This document shows positions 62,384-64,000 of a stretch of 64,000 nucleotides of DNA, one piece after another (position 1 is the stretch's first letter; each line of letters begins with the position of its first letter). Below the pieces are notes generated by a model that worked only from the letters and a program-made list of their open reading frames with translations, had not been told where the DNA came from and did not search any database. The stretch is from Streptomyces tardus (GTDB taxonomy: Bacteria > Actinomycetota > Actinomycetes > Streptomycetales > Streptomycetaceae), in assembly GCF_018101125.2 (NCBI RefSeq), contig NZ_JAELVF020000001.1:2275234-2339233 (forward strand), read 5' to 3'. Made by a program: the position numbers and the translations under genes.

Positions 62384-62968
62384 ATGCTTACGCTCACCAA
62401 GGAAACCGGCCCGGCTGACCTGGACGGGGTGACCCACCTCTCCATCGGCGCTTCCTGGGACCCCACCGCCGGCGCGAGCGGCGGAGTTCTGGGCAAGCTC
62501 CGGCAGAAGAAGGGCACCGACCTCGACCTGATCGCCATCGCCATGCACAACGGCGACCCGGTACGTATGGCGGGCCTCGACTCCCTCGACCCCATGGGCA
62601 ACGGTTCCCTGGTCCACAGCGGTGACAACCAGTCCGGTCACGGCGACGGCGACGACGAGACCGTCACGGTCGAGTTCGCGGGCATTCCGGCACACATCAG
62701 CTCGATCGTCTTTGTCGCCGCCGCCTACAAGAAGGGCAGTTCCTTCCAGAAGGCGCGCAACATCAGCTTCAAGGTCTACGACGCGACCGGCGGCAGCGTC
62801 GACCAGGTCGCCGACATCTGGCCCAGCATGCTCACCGAGGACAACGCCTGCGCCGTGGCGAAGGCCGACCGCGTCGGCAACGCCTGGAAGCTCCAGGTGA
62901 TCAACACGACGGGGAAGGTCAAGCAGGGCGACGAAGCCGCCCTCATGCGCTTCGCCGTCAGCAAGTAG
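62384..62968 (+). CDS. terD: TerD-family tellurium-resistance/stress protein
   Basis: 194 residues, full length. TerD features are LTLTKETGPADLDGVTHLSI at the N-terminus, GTDLDLIAIAMHNGDPVRMA, LDPMGNGSLVHSGDNQSGHG with the acidic GDGDDETVTV (Ca2+-binding type), IPAHISSIVFVAAAYKKGSS and FKVYDATGG. The C-terminus is NTTGKVKQGDEAALMRFAVS. TerD proteins bind Ca2+ and affect tellurite resistance, phage inhibition and differentiation in streptomycetes. No other ter genes are nearby. GAGGATG precedes the ATG. Confidence 0.9.
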   Translation: MLTLTKETGPADLDGVTHLSIGASWDPTAGASGGVLGKLRQKKGTDLDLIAIAMHNGDPVRMAGLDSLDPMGNGSLVHSGDNQSGHGDGDDETVTVEFAGIPAHISSIVFVAAAYKKGSSFQKARNISFKVYDATGGSVDQVADIWPSMLTEDNACAVAKADRVGNAWKLQVINTTGKVKQGDEAALMRFAVSK

Positions 62969-63436
62969 CACCGAGGGGCCGCGTTCGCCGCCGAGCGCCC
63001 GAGCGCCCGAGCGCTCGAACGCGAACGCGCCCTCTCACACTCGAGCCTCCGCCGGGCCCGAACCAGGTCGACACCCGGCCCGCCGGAGTACGACGGCGGA
63101 AACCGGGCGTCGCCCTCCGGCACCCGCACTGCCGCCGTTTCGGTCAACGAAACTGCCGGGCTCCGGTGTTGAGCGACTGCGCCGACCGAGCGCCTTACCC
63201 GAACGGGTGCGGCGCCTCGTCCTCGGCAACCGCAGCGGGCGCGTACGGACGTCCAAGCCGTAACCGGGGCAGCCGCTCACCGGGCCGCCCGCCGGCAGCC
63301 CGCCCCCAACTCGCGGACCCGCCACGCACGTTCGTCAACCGCCGCCCCAGTGCGCCGCGGACAGGAGCACTGTTCGTTCGCCGCCCCCTCCGGTACTCTG
63401 CCCGCCAGTTTCGGATTCTCGCGGAGGCGGGGGCAG
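62969..63436. other. Gene-free region between terD and the SARP gene
   Basis: 468 bp. The start is reiterated gagcgcccgagcgc-type sequence (62990-63025). The rest has only shadow open frames. No distinct promoter or terminator could be picked out. Confidence 0.5.
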
Positions 63437-64000
63437 ATGGGGGAGCCGACGTTCGGACTGCTGGGCCCGCTGCGGGTACGTACGGCAGGCGTCCCCGTGC
63501 ACATCGGCGGACCGAAGCCTCGGGCGGTTCTCGCCACCCTCCTGCTGCAGCCCGGTGGGTTCGTGTCGCTGGACCTGTTGACAGAGGTGCTGTGGCCCGG
63601 CGGCGCTCCCCGGTCGGCGGTCGCCAACGTCCGTACGTACGTGCGCGGACTGCGGCGCGTACTGGTCGCCGCGGGGGTTCCCTGCGAGCTGCGAACCGAG
63701 TCCGCCGGCTACACGCTCGGTGTCGAACCGGCCGATCTCGACATGCTGTTGTTCGTACAGCGCCTGGAACAGGCCCGTGCGGCGCGTCAGCCGGACCGGA
63801 CGACCGAGGCGCTGCGCGGGTACGAGTCGGCGCTGGGCCTCTGGCGCGGAAGCGTGTTGCAGAACGTGCCGTCGAGCGTCGTGTGGGATCCGACGGTCAC
63901 TCGGATCGAGGCGTTGCGGTCGGCCGCGGTGGACGAGTGCCTGGACCTGCGGATGCGTATGGGGGACTACGTGCCGCTGGTTGCCGAGCTCCGCTCCCGG
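63437..64000 (+). CDS. SARP-family (AfsR/DnrI-type) regulator, 5' part
   Basis: 188 codons are present and the gene runs off the window. It starts MGEPTFGLLGPLRVRTAGVP, an OmpR-type winged helix of SARP proteins with PRAVLATLLLQPGGFVSLDL, LTEVLWPGGAPRSAVANVRT and YVRGLRRVL. The bacterial transcriptional activation domain follows: ADLDMLLFVQRLEQARAARQ, ALRGYESALGLWRGSVL and RIEALRSAAVDECLDLRMRM. SARPs activate antibiotic clusters. Whether an NB-ARC region follows, as in AfsR, cannot be seen. GGAGGCGGGGG precedes the ATG. Its presence hints at a secondary-metabolite cluster just beyond the window. Confidence 0.85.
   Translation, partial: MGEPTFGLLGPLRVRTAGVPVHIGGPKPRAVLATLLLQPGGFVSLDLLTEVLWPGGAPRSAVANVRTYVRGLRRVLVAAGVPCELRTESAGYTLGVEPADLDMLLFVQRLEQARAARQPDRTTEALRGYESALGLWRGSVLQNVPSSVVWDPTVTRIEALRSAAVDECLDLRMRMGDYVPLVAELRSR

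Overview
The window is high-GC DNA with strong third-position GC bias, frequent GTG starts, short ATGA/GTGA overlaps between genes and typical actinomycete families (Mrp antiporter, PaaN, DUF397/XRE pairs, SARP regulator, cobalamin-controlled metE). It looks like a Streptomyces or close relative chromosome, probably a gene-dense arm or near-core region. No rRNA, tRNA or CRISPR array was seen.

Layout. 1-3359: 3' part of an Mrp-type cation/proton antiporter operon (end of mnhC, then D, E, F, G). 3389-8967, mostly minus strand: two small membrane proteins, a K+ channel whose 3' end runs into a WXG100-like gene remnant, then moeA and a MobA-like nucleotidyltransferase. 9438-14145: branched-chain 2-oxoacid dehydrogenase operon (bkdA-bkdB-bkdC) diverging from its probable Lrp-type regulator bkdR. 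14918-18990: TetR regulator and 3-hydroxyacyl-CoA dehydrogenase diverging from paaN, with a palindrome lying inside the paaN promoter. 19214-22590: VOC protein, APH(3'')-type phosphotransferase, two DUF397 genes, a frameshifted XRE/DUF5753 regulator and a coupled small-gene pair. 22997-29817: SSS transporter with small subunit, PAP2 phosphatase, glutamine amidotransferase, class V aminotransferase and a small membrane protein. 30141-38409: two-component system, MacB/FtsX-type ABC exporter and a Clp-N protein. 38720-43309: M23 peptidase and an OpuA-type compatible-solute transporter whose permease carries two substrate-binding domains in tandem. 43946-46165: a PucR-like regulator fused to a methyltransferase. 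47282-50142: a small accessory island with a lone SRA-like plus PD-(D/E)XK nuclease, a decayed IS1380 transposase and the 3' stub of an interrupted gene. 51411-54105: metE with a cobalamin riboswitch. 54701-59604: three-subunit molybdenum hydroxylase plus XdhC. 59641-62968: a rearranged segment with a frameshifted YdcF gene, nested large palindromes at the 3' end of a CPBP protease gene, and a 333-bp duplication of part of terD. 63437-end: 5' part of a SARP regulator.

Functional links: moeA and the MobA-like gene supply molybdenum cofactor, which the hydroxylase at 54701-58484 needs and XdhC would help insert. Bkd yields branched acyl-CoA primers. The metE riboswitch would turn the B12-independent enzyme off when cobalamin is present. 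The kinase/regulator pair precedes the exporter it may control.

The points most worth checking are the tandem-receptor transporter, the single-gene modification-dependent nuclease, the regulator-methyltransferase fusion with an internal start, and the palindrome cluster at 60.67-61.17 kb. Several genes carry single-base frameshifts (21.28, 22.27 and 60.18 kb). Sequencing or assembly error must be excluded before any of these is called biological.
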